From Paraglaciecola arctica BSs20135 (GTDB lineage: Bacteria > Pseudomonadota > Gammaproteobacteria > Enterobacterales > Alteromonadaceae), in assembly GCF_000314995.1 (NCBI RefSeq), contig NZ_BAEO01000072.1, positions 21,825 to 85,824 on the forward strand: DNA of 64,000 nt. Reading direction: 5' to 3'. This document shows, one piece after another, positions 1 through 7,754 of the stretch; position 1 is the first letter of the stretch, and each line of letters begins with the position of its first letter. The translations under genes and the position numbers were made by a program. Under the pieces are notes generated by a model that was given only the letters and a program-made list of their open reading frames with translations, was not told the DNA's origin and did not search any database.

Positions 1-112
1 AAGTAGTATAAATCCCATAACGTTCTCCATTATTCTGTGGCTCATGCATTTGGTCGATCACCCGCCTTACAATCATTTCGATTTGCTGTGCGTCTACCGA
101 TTGCTGTGCCAT
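1..112 (-). CDS. eutE: CoA-acylating acetaldehyde dehydrogenase, N-terminal fragment (EutE-like)
   Basis: Partial gene running off the left edge; only about 37 residues are visible, starting MAQQSVDAQQIEMIVRRVID. A short amphipathic helix followed by a linker and a 'YGIY' segment resembles the encapsulation peptide and first strand of EutE/PduP aldehyde dehydrogenases, which oxidise acetaldehyde to acetyl-CoA inside the microcompartment. The start ATG has a good Shine-Dalgarno (AGGAG). The gene follows eutN by 18 bp on the same strand, exactly where eutE lies in the enterobacterial eut operon. The catalytic domain is not in the window, so the call rests on the N-terminus and on gene order. 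Confidence 0.7.
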   Translation of the reverse strand, partial: MAQQSVDAQQIEMIVRRVIDQMHEPQNNGERYGIYTT

Positions 113-130
113 GTTTTATCTCCTGTGTTA

Positions 131-433
131 CTAACGCTGTTGATTCTTCTTAAACCAGCTAGATTTATTGCTGGTCACTTCATCAATAATCCCAACCACA
201 CTTAAATCAATCGGTACCTGTCCACTAGCATCAATCGACATCCGAGCAGAGCTACCGGCAACTACGAGTACCCACTCTCCTTCTCCCGCCCCCAACCTGT
301 CAATCGCCACGGAGACTTCAGAGTCTTCATTACCGTCTCGATCAACAAATGTTATTAAGGCAAGCTTATCCATACTTAGTCTCTCGCTACGTACGGTTGC
401 AACAACTTGTCCAATGACTTTAGCAAGTCTCAT
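131..433 (-). CDS. eutN: EutN/CcmL-type pentameric microcompartment vertex protein
   Basis: 100 residues, the normal size for the BMC-P (EutN/CcmL/CsoS4) family, whose pentamers cap the vertices of the polyhedral shell. The N-terminal strand MRLAKVIGQVVAT and the later block with 'VDRDG', 'GAGEGEWVLVVAGSSAR' and 'VVGIIDEV' are family hallmarks: the first strand of the OB-like barrel, the conserved glycine-rich loop and the C-terminal 'GIID' strand. It sits between a BMC-H shell gene and the eutE start, as in enterobacterial eut operons, and is probably co-transcribed with them. Confidence 0.95.
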   Translation of the reverse strand: MRLAKVIGQVVATVRSERLSMDKLALITFVDRDGNEDSEVSVAIDRLGAGEGEWVLVVAGSSARMSIDASGQVPIDLSVVGIIDEVTSNKSSWFKKNQQR

Positions 434-451
434 AATTCAGTCGTCCGATTG

Positions 452-802
452 TTAAGTATTGGGAGCTACATCAGTCTTTTTCTTACTAGTCACTCTTTTT
501 ACAGGTGCTTTTTTAACGGCACTTGATTTTGGATTTATTGGAAATATTGTTTCCAAATCCAAATGCGGCCGGGGAATTACATGCACAGCGATCAGTTCGC
601 CTAGCCGCTGCGCTGCCGCAGCTCCTGCATCTGTAGCCGCCTTGCACGCAGCAACGTCACCTCTTATAAAAGCGGTAACGTAGCCGGCGCCAATCTGTTG
701 ATAGCCGACTAACTCGACTCGAGCAGCTTTAACCATGGCATCAGAAGCCTCAATTAACGACGTCAAGCCTTTAGTTTCCAAAATACCCAATGCTTCCATC
801 AT
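452..802 (-). CDS. BMC-H hexameric shell protein with basic C-terminal tail (EutM paralogue)
   Basis: 116 residues. Residues 1-92 form one BMC domain (start [20 protein letters not shown], pore-loop region '[12 protein letters not shown]', end '[16 protein letters not shown]'), typical of EutM/PduA hexamer tiles. It is a close tandem paralogue of the neighbouring 866-1165 gene, with most residues identical through the domain. It differs in a Lys/Arg-rich extension of about 25 residues ([13 protein letters not shown]) that is absent from the neighbour. EutK of enterobacteria also carries a C-terminal nucleic-acid-binding extension, but that one is a folded domain, so any functional parallel is speculative. 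The two ATG codons at the start are adjacent. Confidence 0.93.
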   Translation of the reverse strand: MMEALGILETKGLTSLIEASDAMVKAARVELVGYQQIGAGYVTAFIRGDVAACKAATDAGAAAAQRLGELIAVHVIPRPHLDLETIFPINPKSSAVKKAPVKRVTSKKKTDVAPNT

Positions 803-865
803 GATATTATCCTCATAATTTCTAATGCTTATGTGTCAACAACGAGCACATGTTAGCCACTACAA

Positions 866-1165
866 TTAACTGTCTGAAATGGTACTGTCAGAGCTAGTGA
901 TAGGAAATATTGTTTCCAAATCACCGTGTGGTCTTGGGATCACGTGAACTGCTACCAACTCACCAACACGTTGTGCTGCAGCGGCACCGGCATCGGTAGC
1001 TGCCTTACAGGCTGCCACATCGCCACGAACCATTGCTGTGACTAACCCACTACCAATCTGTTGGTAGCCAACCAGTTTTACTCGGGCAGCTTTAACCATG
1101 GCATCAGATGCCTCAATTAATGCCGTTAAACCTTTTGTTTCGATAATACCTAGTGCGTCATTCAT
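866..1165 (-). CDS. eutM: BMC-H hexameric shell protein (EutM-like)
   Basis: 99 residues, a single BMC domain with the usual EutM/PduA length and motifs ([20 protein letters not shown], '[18 protein letters not shown]', '[12 protein letters not shown]'). It would form flat hexamers with a small central pore for ethanolamine-pathway metabolites. The gene lies between eutD and the second BMC-H copy. Its start has a Shine-Dalgarno (GGAGGA) immediately upstream on the minus strand. The order eutD-eutM-eutN matches Escherichia/Salmonella, with the extra BMC-H copy inserted between eutM and eutN. Confidence 0.95.
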   Translation of the reverse strand: MNDALGIIETKGLTALIEASDAMVKAARVKLVGYQQIGSGLVTAMVRGDVAACKAATDAGAAAAQRVGELVAVHVIPRPHGDLETIFPITSSDSTISDS

Positions 1166-1208
1166 AATTATTCCTCCTCAGGAAAAGAACTTTTTAATAC
1201 TTAACTAT

Positions 1209-2186
1209 CTATGCTTGCGCCATACAAGATGCCAGTACTGCAATATCGACAATATCGTCTGCACTGCAACCACGAGACAAATCATGCATGGGCTTGTTTA
1301 AACCTTCCAATAAGGGACCCAAAGCCTGGTAATGCCCCAGACGTTGAGCAACTTTATATGCAATATTCCCCGCATTAAGCGAGGGGAATATCAACACGTT
1401 TGAATTGCCATGTAATGGACTATCAGGACACTTCAATTTCGCCACTTCAGGTACTACAGCTGCATCAAATTGCAGCTCACCATCGATGAGTAATTCTGGA
1501 TTTTTGCTACGTACCAATTCGAAAGCGTCACGTATTTTTTGCGCAGCAGGATGGGCTGAGCTGCCTTTAGTCGAAAAGGACAACATAGCTACCCGTGGTA
1601 TTTCACCAGTGAGTTTTGCAAAACTGTTAGCGGCATCTATCGCAATATTGGCTAACTGCTCTACGGTGGGATCCGGCACCACCCCGGCATCCGCGAATAA
1701 AAATGTATTTTTTTTGTCCGGTGATACCATCAGAAAAAATGAAGAGACAGTTTTGTGTTGTTCGGCAACACCAATTACCTTTAAGGCCGCACGTAAAACA
1801 TCACCACTAGTAGACAAATTCCCAGCTATGCAAATGTCCGCGTGGCCATAGTGAACCATCATTGCAGCGTAAAACAGGGGGTTACGCATAGCCTTCTGAG
1901 CGCTATCGCGATTGGCTTTTTTATTTTTCTCGAGATAGGTATCAACAAACTGTGAATGATAGTGAGACTGCAATGGATCAACCACGGCTAAAGTAGGCAT
2001 TACCACACCTGTTTGGTGGGCCAAATCCCGTAATTCGAAGGGGTTACCAATAAGAATTGGTTCAGCTAATCCCTGTTTTTGTAATTCGTTAGCGGCCTGA
2101 ATTAGACGAATATCCAATGAATCAGCAAATACAATCTTCTTTAAAGATGGTTTACATTTTTCTCTACATTGCGTTAATACATTCAT
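1209..2186 (-). CDS. eutD: Phosphate acetyltransferase, short eut type (EutD)
   Basis: 325 residues, the length of stand-alone Pta/EutD enzymes that lack the N-terminal domains of housekeeping Pta. Family signatures are visible: 'KIVFADSLDIRLIQAA' at the N-terminus, 'CIAGNLSTSGDVLRAAL' in the middle, 'MLSFSTKGSSAHPAAQKI', 'GELQFDAAVVPEVA' and 'NVLIFPSLNAGNIAYK' near the C-terminus. It converts acetyl-CoA and phosphate to acetyl phosphate, the substrate of the acetate kinase encoded nearby. The start codon overlaps the eutT stop by 4 bp (ATGA), which implies translational coupling. Confidence 0.96.
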   Translation of the reverse strand: MNVLTQCREKCKPSLKKIVFADSLDIRLIQAANELQKQGLAEPILIGNPFELRDLAHQTGVVMPTLAVVDPLQSHYHSQFVDTYLEKNKKANRDSAQKAMRNPLFYAAMMVHYGHADICIAGNLSTSGDVLRAALKVIGVAEQHKTVSSFFLMVSPDKKNTFLFADAGVVPDPTVEQLANIAIDAANSFAKLTGEIPRVAMLSFSTKGSSAHPAAQKIRDAFELVRSKNPELLIDGELQFDAAVVPEVAKLKCPDSPLHGNSNVLIFPSLNAGNIAYKVAQRLGHYQALGPLLEGLNKPMHDLSRGCSADDIVDIAVLASCMAQA

Positions 2187-3013
2187 TGGGCTGGCTTTCC
2201 GTTAAGCACATTTTCTACGCCAGATTCACTCAATACTGTGAGTAACATCAGAACATATAACGCGCTACTAAGACGATTTAGACCCTGTACTATATCTAGT
2301 CGAGTGAGTTCAAAAGTGTTAGTGATAAAGGCCTTGACCGATTCTAGTTCTGCCTCGCGAACCAAGGCTCGCAGCAGATTAAGCAGTGCCACATTATTGC
2401 CATGACTTTGTTCAGGTACAATATGGTCATGGCCCAGATATTTAAGAGGTTGATGTGACATGGTATGAATGGCATCGTCATCCAAGTCCCCCATACTTAA
2501 TGCAGATAATGTCAGCCCGGTAACTTCGCAACGTAAAACATTGCCCATATACGAGCGTAAATCAGCCAATAACTTATGTAGCAGCGGGTATTTTTTTACT
2601 GCATCAAACTGAGTTTGTACAACAATGGTTTGTGCAATCAAGGTGTCCAACTTGCCACGAAAACGAATTCGCGGATGTGTTTTTGGAACCAATACTTTGT
2701 CGTCAAGTAAAGTCAATAATTCAGTTTTATGTTCAACCTCACTGCTGCAGACTACGCATTTACTTTCTGGCTGCTGATTACCACCGGTTAACGGATGCAC
2801 CGACGTTAAATGTTGCTCAGTTTTTGTTGGTTCTCCCTCAAGGTAAACACGCCCATCATCATCAATATATTTGATGCGAATTTTTCGTTCATTCAGTAAC
2901 TGACTTGCCGACGGCGTCAGTTTGGCATTGTATGGCAGATGAATTTCACTGCCATGGGCTAAACCAAACTCCTGCCTCAGCCAAGATTCAGTGATAAAAG
3001 TTGGCATGTTCAC
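2183..3013 (-). CDS. eutT: Ethanolamine-type cobalamin adenosyltransferase (EutT)
   Basis: 276 residues, normal for EutT, which makes adenosylcobalamin for the B12-dependent ethanolamine ammonia-lyase. The N-terminus ('FITESWLRQEFG', 'HLPYNAKLTPSASQLLNERKI') and the central 'HPRIRFRGKLDTLIAQ' helix are typical of the family. The metal-binding segment reads H-(X12)-C-V-V-C, so the CxxC is present but the first cysteine of the HX11CCXXC motif described for Salmonella EutT is lysine here. The gene overlaps eutQ (4 bp, 3010-3013) and eutD (2183-2186), so the three are tightly coupled. Confidence 0.93.
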   Translation of the reverse strand: MNMPTFITESWLRQEFGLAHGSEIHLPYNAKLTPSASQLLNERKIRIKYIDDDGRVYLEGEPTKTEQHLTSVHPLTGGNQQPESKCVVCSSEVEHKTELLTLLDDKVLVPKTHPRIRFRGKLDTLIAQTIVVQTQFDAVKKYPLLHKLLADLRSYMGNVLRCEVTGLTLSALSMGDLDDDAIHTMSHQPLKYLGHDHIVPEQSHGNNVALLNLLRALVREAELESVKAFITNTFELTRLDIVQGLNRLSSALYVLMLLTVLSESGVENVLNGKPAQ

Positions 3014-3759
3014 GCAGGCACCTGATCACCCGACCAATCGGCTGGGTAAGTAACATAAACAAAGCGGACTTTGCTTGGAGTAGCAAACTCTATGGCGGTA
3101 TCTTTGGGAATATAAAACACATCACCCGGCTTTCCGATATAGGTTTTCCCGTCACAGCGAATGTGTAACTCTCCTTCGAGCACCACATCAATTTCGTCAT
3201 AGGTCAGGGTCCAGGGGAAACTGGATTTTTCCCATTGCATGAATCCCGCTGCAATAGGACTATTATCGCCGGTACCGATAACATCGGTTATCCCAATCGA
3301 CTTGCCCGGTGCACCATCAAACTCACCAAACTGCACGGAATTACCACGCACCAAAACCACACCACTTTCGGCAACGTCTCTTTCACACTGCGGGTCAGGA
3401 ACATCATGCTGCAACTCTTTTATGGCTTTTTTGACTAACTGTTCAAGTAAAGCTGGGGTGTGTTTACCGCTTGGTAATTTTGCTTCAATCGCTTCCCTGA
3501 TCTGATGCACGGTGTTTGCTGATTGCTGCAGCGTTGAACTGGAGCCTTTAGCTAAATGAGAGCCTTCAGCTAAACGAGAACCTTCAGATATATTAGTCTT
3601 TTCAGATAAATTAGCCTCTTCAGAAATTTTCACTCCCAACTTGTTAGCAACATCTCGCGCTTCAGGCGTGATAATCGTATCCCGCGGCAAAATTTCAAGC
3701 AAAGTCTCACCGTTGCGGTGAAGTTTTACAATATCCTGAGCTGTTACTAAAACTTTCAT
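3010..3759 (-). CDS. eutQ: EutQ, cupin-domain ethanolamine-utilisation protein
   Basis: 249 residues. The N-terminal ~45 residues are EutQ-like (MKVLVTAQDIVKLHRNGE). A repetitive linker follows (about residues 44-72), then a helical region and a C-terminal cupin barrel from about residue 130 ('VRGNSVQFGEFDG', 'YDEIDVVLEGELHIRCDGK', 'KPGDVFYIPKDTAIEF'). EutQ of Salmonella has been reported to have acetate kinase activity and a role in shell assembly; whether this one does is not visible from sequence. The linker is built from hexapeptide units of the type L-A-E-G-S-H, encoded by an 18-bp tandem repeat. The start lies 42 bp after the eutP stop. Confidence 0.94.
   Translation of the reverse strand: MKVLVTAQDIVKLHRNGETLLEILPRDTIITPEARDVANKLGVKISEEANLSEKTNISEGSRLAEGSHLAKGSSSTLQQSANTVHQIREAIEAKLPSGKHTPALLEQLVKKAIKELQHDVPDPQCERDVAESGVVLVRGNSVQFGEFDGAPGKSIGITDVIGTGDNSPIAAGFMQWEKSSFPWTLTYDEIDVVLEGELHIRCDGKTYIGKPGDVFYIPKDTAIEFATPSKVRFVYVTYPADWSGDQVPA
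3541..3630. repeat. 18-bp tandem repeat, about five units, inside eutQ
   Basis: Five degenerate 18-bp units (type GAGCCTTCAGCTAAACGA on the plus strand) lie head to tail within eutQ. In frame they encode hexapeptides SEEANL, SEKTNI, SEGSRL, AEGSHL and AKGSSS. The units diverge steadily from one end to the other, as expected for an expanding and decaying in-frame repeat that changes linker length without breaking the reading frame. Confidence 0.85.
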
Positions 3760-3801
3760 GTGTTATACCTTTTCACAGATTGTTGAGACCAATGCCATCA
3801 C

Positions 3802-4335
3802 TCACGCTACATTAATCTGTTGCTGAGACGGGCTTGTCACCAGCGGAATATCCTGCAACGCAAGCAAATGTGAGCGAAGGCTTGCGATCCCTTTGTTATT
3901 AACAACAGAAGTAACAAAATAAGGTTCAGGAATACCGTTTTCTTTCAACAATCGACGGGCGCCACTAACATTTGCATCAGGTAGATCAGCTTTGCTAATC
4001 ACACCAATGACACGTTTATTGCTATAAACACTTAATAAACCTGACGGCATCGAAAAATATTCTTTATTCGCCGCTTGTAAATAAACCAGCGTAGTCACGT
4101 TTACAATCGTTGACAGTAATGCGCCGTAGTAGGCTGGCCGCCCAACAAACTCCCCAGGAGTATCAATAACATTGTGCTGATGAAACTCAGCGGCTTGTGT
4201 TTTGCGCCGCACGTTGCCATTTTCTAATAAGGCATTCATCAAGGCGGTTTTTCCACACCCCACTTCTCCAATTACCACAAAATCAGACAACGTTTTTAGT
4301 GGCGTCAGCCGCTTCATGTTTTGGTCGCTGGGCAT
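3802..4335 (-). CDS. eutP: EutP/PduV-family small GTPase
   Basis: 177 residues with a Walker A/P-loop '[10 protein letters not shown]' near residues 22-31, 'IDTPGEF' as the switch/G3 region and 'SKADLPD' as a G4-like motif, characteristic of the EutP/PduV Ras-like GTPases encoded in microcompartment operons. Their role is unsettled: acetate kinase activity was reported for EutP, and subcellular positioning for PduV. The N-terminus overlaps the eutS C-terminus by 22 bp. A second in-frame ATG six codons downstream (MKRL) could be the true start. Order eutS-eutP-eutQ matches the enterobacterial operon. Confidence 0.95.
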   Translation of the reverse strand: MPSDQNMKRLTPLKTLSDFVVIGEVGCGKTALMNALLENGNVRRKTQAAEFHQHNVIDTPGEFVGRPAYYGALLSTIVNVTTLVYLQAANKEYFSMPSGLLSVYSNKRVIGVISKADLPDANVSGARRLLKENGIPEPYFVTSVVNNKGIASLRSHLLALQDIPLVTSPSQQQINVA

Positions 4336-4676
4336 ACCCTATATCCCAATATTGTTTGCAAGGTGTTTAACACCGCATCCAAAGCTTCGGACACGGCACC
4401 AATACTGCCGGTCAAAACCAAGGCGCCTGAAAAACGATCTAAAAAACCAATTTCTACTGACGCAAACTTAGTTGCAACATCACCGGCTATCATTGCTGTT
4501 TCACCTGGGGTTAAGGTCAAAATCCCTATCGCTTCTGCATGTTCTACTCCGACTTTTTTGCAAAGTTCTTCAGTCGGATTCGCTAACAAATGCGCAAGTG
4601 TGACTTGTTTACCTGGTACATATTCCTGAATAATCCGTTCGATATCAGCCGAATTATCTTGCTTGAATTGTTGCAT
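4314..4676 (-). CDS. eutS: EutS microcompartment shell protein
   Basis: 120 residues, nearly collinear with enterobacterial EutS: '[17 protein letters not shown]', '[18 protein letters not shown]' and '[16 protein letters not shown]' are hallmarks. EutS is a circularly permuted BMC-H protein whose bent hexamers are thought to form edges and can recruit cargo. It is the first gene of the eut cluster on the minus strand, so the operon promoter should lie in the short gap 4677-4794 or upstream of the TorF gene. About nine extra residues precede the usual start region (MQQFKQDNS); a downstream start cannot be excluded. Confidence 0.96.
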   Translation of the reverse strand: MQQFKQDNSADIERIIQEYVPGKQVTLAHLLANPTEELCKKVGVEHAEAIGILTLTPGETAMIAGDVATKFASVEIGFLDRFSGALVLTGSIGAVSEALDAVLNTLQTILGYRVCPATKT

Positions 4677-4794
4677 TCAATATCGCCTTACCTAGTAGTG
4701 ATCGCATCATGGGATGAGTCGTTCTGAACGCTATTGCCACTGAGCTTGAATAAACCAGTTACAGCAAGGTTGTACTCTAATGCTGTAATCACAG

Positions 4795-5547
4795 TTAATT
4801 ACCCATAGTTGCAGTGACACTAAAAACAATACGGGAATCAGCGATATCACCAAATAAGTCAGATCCCGCTCCGTTTGTATCTATATAGGCTATTCGCGAA
4901 GTAAAAATACCACTGCTGATTTCAGCGCCGAGACTAAAGTCTAGGTAGCTGTCGTTTAATGCCTCATCAAGATCGTAATAACCAACTGATGCAGTCAGGA
5001 CCACGTCGTAAGCCAGTGGTAAATTACCGGACAAAGCATAATAAATACCCGTCTCATCGATGTTAAAAACCTTATTCGAATAGCCCACCATAAAGCTGAC
5101 TCTATCGCGGAAATTTACACTAGCTAATAATTCGTTCCAGTCGAGATCGGCATCACTGGCAGTACCAGGAAGAATGTAACGAATAGCCGTCGCATCTACC
5201 GACCAGTCTTGGTTTATATCGATGCCATAACCTAGATAAATATCAATTTCTTGATCAGCTTGATCGTCCGATACCCCCCGATCCTGAAAATCGACATTGG
5301 AACTCCACACACCTGCAGACAGACCACTAACGTGAGAAAAATCAAAGCTGGCTTGCACAGTAGGATCTTCTAAGGTTTGTGAAACACCGCGAAACATATA
5401 GTCTGATGCGATAGTGGCAGTAGCCGAAAATTCATAGTCCTTTGCGTCTAAAGCGTCTGCAGCACTGGCCACCTGACTATTAAAAAGCACAGGTGAAAAG
5501 AGAGCTATTGTAACTAGGTCAACAATAAAAATTGATCTTGTGAACAT
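4795..5547 (-). CDS. TorF-family outer-membrane beta-barrel protein
   Basis: 250 residues with an N-terminal signal peptide (hydrophobic stretch to about residue 29, cleavage near ASAADA). The mature start, 'YEFSATATIASDYMFRGVSQT', is the signature of the TIGR02001/TorF putative porins, and alternating aromatic strands run to a C-terminal strand 'FSVTATMGN'. Members are predicted outer-membrane channels of uncertain substrate. It is 118 bp upstream of eutS on the same strand with no strong terminator between, so it may supply outer-membrane entry for the ethanolamine operon; that link is inference. Confidence 0.85.
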   Translation of the reverse strand: MFTRSIFIVDLVTIALFSPVLFNSQVASAADALDAKDYEFSATATIASDYMFRGVSQTLEDPTVQASFDFSHVSGLSAGVWSSNVDFQDRGVSDDQADQEIDIYLGYGIDINQDWSVDATAIRYILPGTASDADLDWNELLASVNFRDRVSFMVGYSNKVFNIDETGIYYALSGNLPLAYDVVLTASVGYYDLDEALNDSYLDFSLGAEISSGIFTSRIAYIDTNGAGSDLFGDIADSRIVFSVTATMGN

Positions 5548-6030
5548 GCTAATAGACTCCAGAAAACAAGGTTAATGTTGTTGTTATTAGTGTCTGAGTT
5601 TTTTTAACTATCCGCTATTGTGAAAACTACGTAGTCTTCATCGGCTAACACGTAAGGTTATTTTTGCTGGCAGTTGAAGCGTCACTTGTTGTGGGGATGT
5701 ATTAAGCTAAATCTGGCTTGACAGGTTTTATTACCCAGTTAGAAGTTGTTGTTTGTAAACCATTTCATTGATCCACTTACTAAACCTATCAATGCTAGGT
5801 TTTCTCTATCTACCTGCTCATTTCAGAAATACCCTTGCCGGTTCAGCAACAAAGTAAGTTGGAATAGCAGGGCTTCTGTAGTCAACCCGTAATTGTATGT
5901 GGGGATCCCTAATATCAACCTTTGCGTGGTTTAACTATTCTTCTTTACACTGAAACACTAATACCATTTGGAGAAAGGATTTGGCTAAGACGAGCAAGAC
6001 CATCCAATAAGGCATTGCAGGAACTTGTAA
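5548..6030. other. 483-bp intergenic region between divergent torF-like gene and ackA
   Basis: No convincing ORF. It must carry the divergent promoters for the porin (and perhaps eut) transcript and for acetate kinase. I searched by eye for a sigma-54 type -24/-12 element and for long inverted repeats and found none that I would defend. A GGAGAAAGGA stretch at about 5971-5980 is too far from the ackA ATG (6031) to be its ribosome binding site. Confidence 0.5.
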
Positions 6031-7224
6031 ATGACAATACTGGTAATTAATAGTGGCAGCTCTTCAATTAAGGCTGCGTTGTTTAACGATCAATCACTGG
6101 TCCGCTTGCTTGATGCTCGCGTCAACGACATTGGTGGCTCGAATCCGCAGCTTTGTGTGGGTAAGGAATCATCCGACGCTTCCGCCGAGACTCATGCCCA
6201 AGCTCTGACGCTGATTTTTGCTGCCCTCTCCCACTGTGGATATAACCTCTTCGACATTACTGCGGTGGGGCATCGAGTATTACACGGTGGTGAGGCGCTC
6301 GTCGAACCAACTATTGTTTCTACTGAGGTTGAACAGGTTATTGAATCAATGAATAAACTGGCTCCGTTACATAATCCGGCCTGTTTGGCGGGTATACGTG
6401 CAGCCCGGAAGGTTCTTGAACATTGCCCGCATATAGCGGTGTTTGACACCGGATTTCATTCAACCTTGCCGGCGCACGTCAAGCATTATGCACTGCCAAA
6501 TGAGGTGACTTCGACCTATCATTTACGTCGATTCGGTTTCCATGGCATTAGCCACGATTATGTATCACGTGCCACAGCATCAGCCTTAAATAAGTCGATA
6601 AAACAACTGCGTATCATATCTTGCCACTTAGGCAATGGTTGTAGCGTGACTGCCATCGAAGGCGGTCGTAGTGTGGAAACCAGTATGGGCATGACTCCTC
6701 TTGAGGGTTTGGTTATGGGTACCCGAAGTGGTGACCTTGATCCCGGGATCGTGATCCAGCTACTTCGAGACTGTGTTGATACCGCGGATGAGCTGGACAC
6801 CCTACTCAATCGAAAGTCAGGTTTATTTGGCATGACGGGTACTAATGACATGCGTGAGATTGAAGTAAGAGCTGCAAATGGTGATGAAAATTGTCTTCTA
6901 GCTATTCAAGTATTTACACATAGTGCGCGCAAATACGTGGGCGCTTACGCAGCCGTCATGGGAGGTGTCGATGTTATTGTGTTCACAGGCGGGATTGGTG
7001 AACACAGCGTCTTGATCCGGCATCGGATTGCACAACAATTCAACTACCTAGGGGCAAGCCTGGATGAGGATCGCAACCGAGATGCTCGTGTAACCGCAGC
7101 ATCGCCGGTAATTGATATTGCTACCTCGACCAGTAAGGTCAGGATTGTTGTTGTCGCAACTGATGAGGAAGCGGCCATAGCTAACTCTGTCAACAGACTG
7201 CTTGGACAATATCAATTAACCTGA
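6031..7224 (+). CDS. ackA: Acetate kinase
   Basis: 397 residues, the normal AckA length. It opens with the acetate/butyrate-kinase signature MTILVINSGSSSIKAALF and shows 'VGHRVLHGGE', 'FDTGFHSTLP', 'FGFHGISHDYV', 'SCHLGNGCSVTAIEGG' and 'VFTGGIGEHS', which make up the ASKHA-fold phosphate and adenosine sites. It converts acetyl phosphate and ADP to acetate and ATP. It is divergent from the eut genes and would complete the EutE-EutD-AckA route that recovers ATP from ethanolamine. A second chromosomal ackA-pta elsewhere is likely but not testable here. Confidence 0.96.
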   Translation: MTILVINSGSSSIKAALFNDQSLVRLLDARVNDIGGSNPQLCVGKESSDASAETHAQALTLIFAALSHCGYNLFDITAVGHRVLHGGEALVEPTIVSTEVEQVIESMNKLAPLHNPACLAGIRAARKVLEHCPHIAVFDTGFHSTLPAHVKHYALPNEVTSTYHLRRFGFHGISHDYVSRATASALNKSIKQLRIISCHLGNGCSVTAIEGGRSVETSMGMTPLEGLVMGTRSGDLDPGIVIQLLRDCVDTADELDTLLNRKSGLFGMTGTNDMREIEVRAANGDENCLLAIQVFTHSARKYVGAYAAVMGGVDVIVFTGGIGEHSVLIRHRIAQQFNYLGASLDEDRNRDARVTAASPVIDIATSTSKVRIVVVATDEEAAIANSVNRLLGQYQLT

Positions 7225-7479
7225 GATGAATCCCCGCGTAACTTCAGTTATGAGTAAGTTTATAAAAATAGCATGGGGTAAAATGGAGATCCGTTCGTAT
7301 AGCTTACATGATGGATATATGAAACATGCTAAGCCCTATCAGAACCAGCCAAGAACCTTTAATGAAGCAGATGAATGGCCGATATAAAAACTAGCACCAG
7401 ATCTGTGCCAAAACTTCTATATAAAAATGCAGTGGCGTTGCTATTCTTTATTGGTATTAGGAAAGTTAAAGATTTTGAA

Positions 7480-7584
7480 AAAAATTAACAACAAATTGAA
7501 CTTATGCTGTTATTACCCCTCTGAATATATAGTTTTTATGTGTGTTCCCTTTTTAAGCCTGATTATCCATCAGGCTTTTTTTTT
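7480..7584 (+). ncRNA. Candidate small RNA, copy 1 of a duplicated block
   Basis: About 105 bases are conserved with 10520-10625 (shared cores AAATTGAACTTATG, ACCCCTCTGAATATA, ATGTGTGTT, TTTTTAAGCCTGA), and both copies end in the same intrinsic terminator. The region of likeness extends past the terminator to a shared GCAAAGCCGATG at about 7623-7634. Conservation of a non-coding block that stops in a terminator, in two places 3 kb apart, suggests paralogous sRNAs. I do not recognise an Rfam family and see no clear promoter. Confidence 0.45.
7555..7584 (+). terminator. Intrinsic terminator of sRNA-like copy 1
   Basis: Stem AAGCCTGA / TCAGGCTT (8 bp, 7555-7562 and 7570-7577), 7-base loop TTATCCA, then a run of T to 7584. 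It could also end the ackA transcript. Confidence 0.85.
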
Positions 7585-7754
7585 GCCAGTTTTTGTATTC
7601 TGTTCCGTCTTAATTTTAGTAGGCAAAGCCGATGCTTATGAATTACCCTCAACGCAAGGCTTGTCTATGATTAGTGAATTTAGTAGATCCCACAGCTTAC
7701 TTAACTCCACAATCCAAGCATCAGTTTTTAATTTACCTAATTGACACTTTAGCC

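Larger units (their letters stand above)
7225..7754. other. 530-bp region without a convincing gene
   Basis: It follows ackA and precedes the convergent amidohydrolase. The only supported content is the conserved repeat/sRNA-like block at about 7480-7645 with its terminator. The first 200 bases show nothing recognisable. Confidence 0.5.

Noticed and set aside
5548..6030. Sigma-54 promoter for the eut or ackA transcripts
   Set aside because: GG-N10-GC type matches with a good flanking consensus were not found; partial matches had wrong spacing.
7427..7744. 105-codon plus-strand ORF with a hydrophobic stretch
   Set aside because: It runs straight through the conserved terminator and the sRNA-like block, and the matching region at 10520-10625 does not keep the reading frame.
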